Source: Providencia hangzhouensis (GTDB lineage Bacteria; Pseudomonadota; Gammaproteobacteria; Enterobacterales; Enterobacteriaceae). Taken from it: 64,000 bases of DNA. Shown here piece after piece: positions 62,850 through 64,000 of the stretch. The notes under the pieces are model-generated. The model saw nothing but the letters and a program-made list of their open reading frames with translations. It did not search any database and was not told where the DNA came from. Positions within the stretch are counted from its first letter, which is position 1, and every line of letters begins with the position of its first letter. Both the position numbers and the translations under genes were made by a program. The DNA is taken from assembly GCF_029193595.2 (NCBI RefSeq), contig NZ_CP135052.1, forward strand, positions 2,418,001-2,482,000, read 5' to 3'.

Positions 62850-64000
62850 TTAAATATTAATTTTATAATTAGAGTGATTTAACTTATTTTCTTCATTAAT
62901 GAGTTGTTGTAATTTGTCTTCAAAAATATTTTTTAACTCTGCCCAATAGGTTTCAAAATGTGCCCTATCACGCAGGCAATGTGTCATGACTGCCGCCCGT
63001 AGCACATAAATCGACCGTACTTTATGCCATTCACTATCAGAGAATTGTGCATCTCGACATAGATTCAATGGGTTATCGCCATATTCTTCATAAGTTAGCG
63101 AGGTTGATGAGGTGAGAAAATCATTAGAATAACTCCGGCCTGCCGCATAAGAGCATAATTCATATAACCGTTTATTTAATTGATTTTGTTTTTCTAAAGA
63201 GGTGTTGCCAATTTCACGAAACATAAAGTTAATCATGTGAAAATCAGGCGTTGGCATCGCTATAATTGAAAATTGACGTTCCTCAATAATAAAAGGCTCA
63301 CATTGATTAATTTTATCAATCATCCAATTGGCAGTGATGACCCCAGCCGCAATCACTTTTCCATACCCTAAAACATTTAACGGAACTAAGCGATGTGCAG
63401 CCCATACCGCTGCTGCGGTTGCGCCCGCTTTTGACCCTTCCATAATAGATGAGCCCAATAATACATTTTGTGTTTTTTCTGTTTTACGCTGCTTTTCTTG
63501 AACTTCTTCAAATACATAAGCGGCATGGTAAGAAACTAAATCCACAATCCGCTTATCTTTCATACAAATTGCACCTGCCGCATAAGGAATAAACCCCACC
63601 TTATGAGGGTCAACGGTAATCGAGTCCGCTTGGCTTAATGCTTTAAAGCTTTCATAAACATCACGTTTTGGCCACACCATATTTTCAGGAAAAAGCCCTT
63701 CACTATGATAGCATTGGAGTAAATTCTCATACTCCATAAATTGGTTTTCTTCATCGCGAAACATCGCACAAGCGTATCCCGCGTAAGCAGCATCGATATG
63801 CACATAAAAAGAAACCCCAAAACGTTGCTCGCATTCACGTCGTAGCTCAATAACTTCTCTGACATTGTCTATTGCGCCAGTTTCTGTGGTACCAACAACG
63901 GCAACTACCGCTAAAATTGGCTCCCCTTGCTCAATTAATGTAAATACCGTTTCACGCATTTTACGCACATCTGTTCGATAACTTGCATCAACGGGTAATT
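62850..64000 (-). CDS. tyrDC: Tyrosine decarboxylase, 5' end outside the window
   Basis: At least 383 codons in the window, the 3' part of a PLP-dependent group II decarboxylase of about 600 aa. VHIDAAYAGY (PLP-contacting Asp) and SITVDPHKVGFIPYAAGAIC (PLP Lys) are intact. The frame continues to 64000 upstream of the in-frame Val codon at 63968 (sequence LPVDASYRTDVRKM), so the start lies beyond the edge. Makes tyramine from tyrosine. A tyrDC-tyrP pair is known in Providencia alcalifaciens. Confidence 0.94.
   Translation of the reverse strand, partial: LPVDASYRTDVRKMRETVFTLIEQGEPILAVVAVVGTTETGAIDNVREVIELRRECEQRFGVSFYVHIDAAYAGYACAMFRDEENQFMEYENLLQCYHSEGLFPENMVWPKRDVYESFKALSQADSITVDPHKVGFIPYAAGAICMKDKRIVDLVSYHAAYVFEEVQEKQRKTEKTQNVLLGSSIMEGSKAGATAAAVWAAHRLVPLNVLGYGKVIAAGVITANWMIDKINQCEPFIIEERQFSIIAMPTPDFHMINFMFREIGNTSLEKQNQLNKRLYELCSYAAGRSYSNDFLTSSTSLTYEEYGDNPLNLCRDAQFSDSEWHKVRSIYVLRAAVMTHCLRDRAHFETYWAELKNIFEDKLQQLINEENKLNHSNYKINI

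Overview
The window is chromosomal DNA of a Providencia-like member of the Morganellaceae carrying one complete P2-family prophage. The assignment rests on moderate-to-low GC, close relatives of E. coli Amn, YajD, YebB, AhpC/AhpF and YhiI-RbbA-YhhJ, and a tyrosine decarboxylase-tyrosine permease pair (tyrDC-tyrP) at the right edge. No rRNA, tRNA, insertion sequence or CRISPR array was seen.

Left chromosomal flank (1-13808): a second, divergent AccA carboxyltransferase subunit under a MerR regulator; a GNAT acetyltransferase; AMP nucleosidase; an AEC carrier; a three-gene polar amino acid ABC importer; a NADAR protein; an SSAT-like acetyltransferase divergent from a MocR regulator; YebB; YajD; and the folate-independent methionine synthase pair mesD-mesX.

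Prophage (about 36.1 kb, between 132-bp direct repeats at 13809-13940 and 49890-50021): the repeat is the last 18 codons, stop codon and terminator of ahpF, so the phage uses the 3' end of ahpF as its attachment site and restores the gene. From left to right it has a DarT-NADAR toxin-antitoxin cargo, ogr and D, tail genes FI-FII-E-E'-T-U on the plus strand, a two-nuclease cargo locus, the minus-strand late block G-H-I-J-W-V-S-R-lysis-X-L-M-N-O, plus-strand P and Q, a membrane-protein cargo gene, cos (39984-40002), a KAP-type NTPase and a DUF2971 cargo gene, a repeat-rich putative origin, a primase-helicase, small early genes, cox, the C repressor and integrase. Relative to the P2 gene order the FI-U block is inverted, and P2 gpA is replaced by a primase-helicase. 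Two identical-geometry dyads (17055-17078 and 35343-35366) sit at the two divergent late promoter regions and are probably the Ogr-type activator sites.

Right chromosomal flank (49965-64000): ahpF and ahpC with an OxyR-type site; yhhJ, rbbA and a yhiI-like HlyD gene; another SSAT-like acetyltransferase; an ABC-F ATPase preceded by a 27-codon leader peptide and a terminator-like structure, which looks like a ribosome-stalling attenuator; a PadR regulator with a Fur-like box upstream; and tyrP and tyrDC (5' end outside the window).

The most interesting material is the prophage cargo (four separate accessory loci, at least three resembling anti-phage or toxin modules), the iteron-rich duplicated origin candidate, the ahpF attachment site, and the ABC-F leader.
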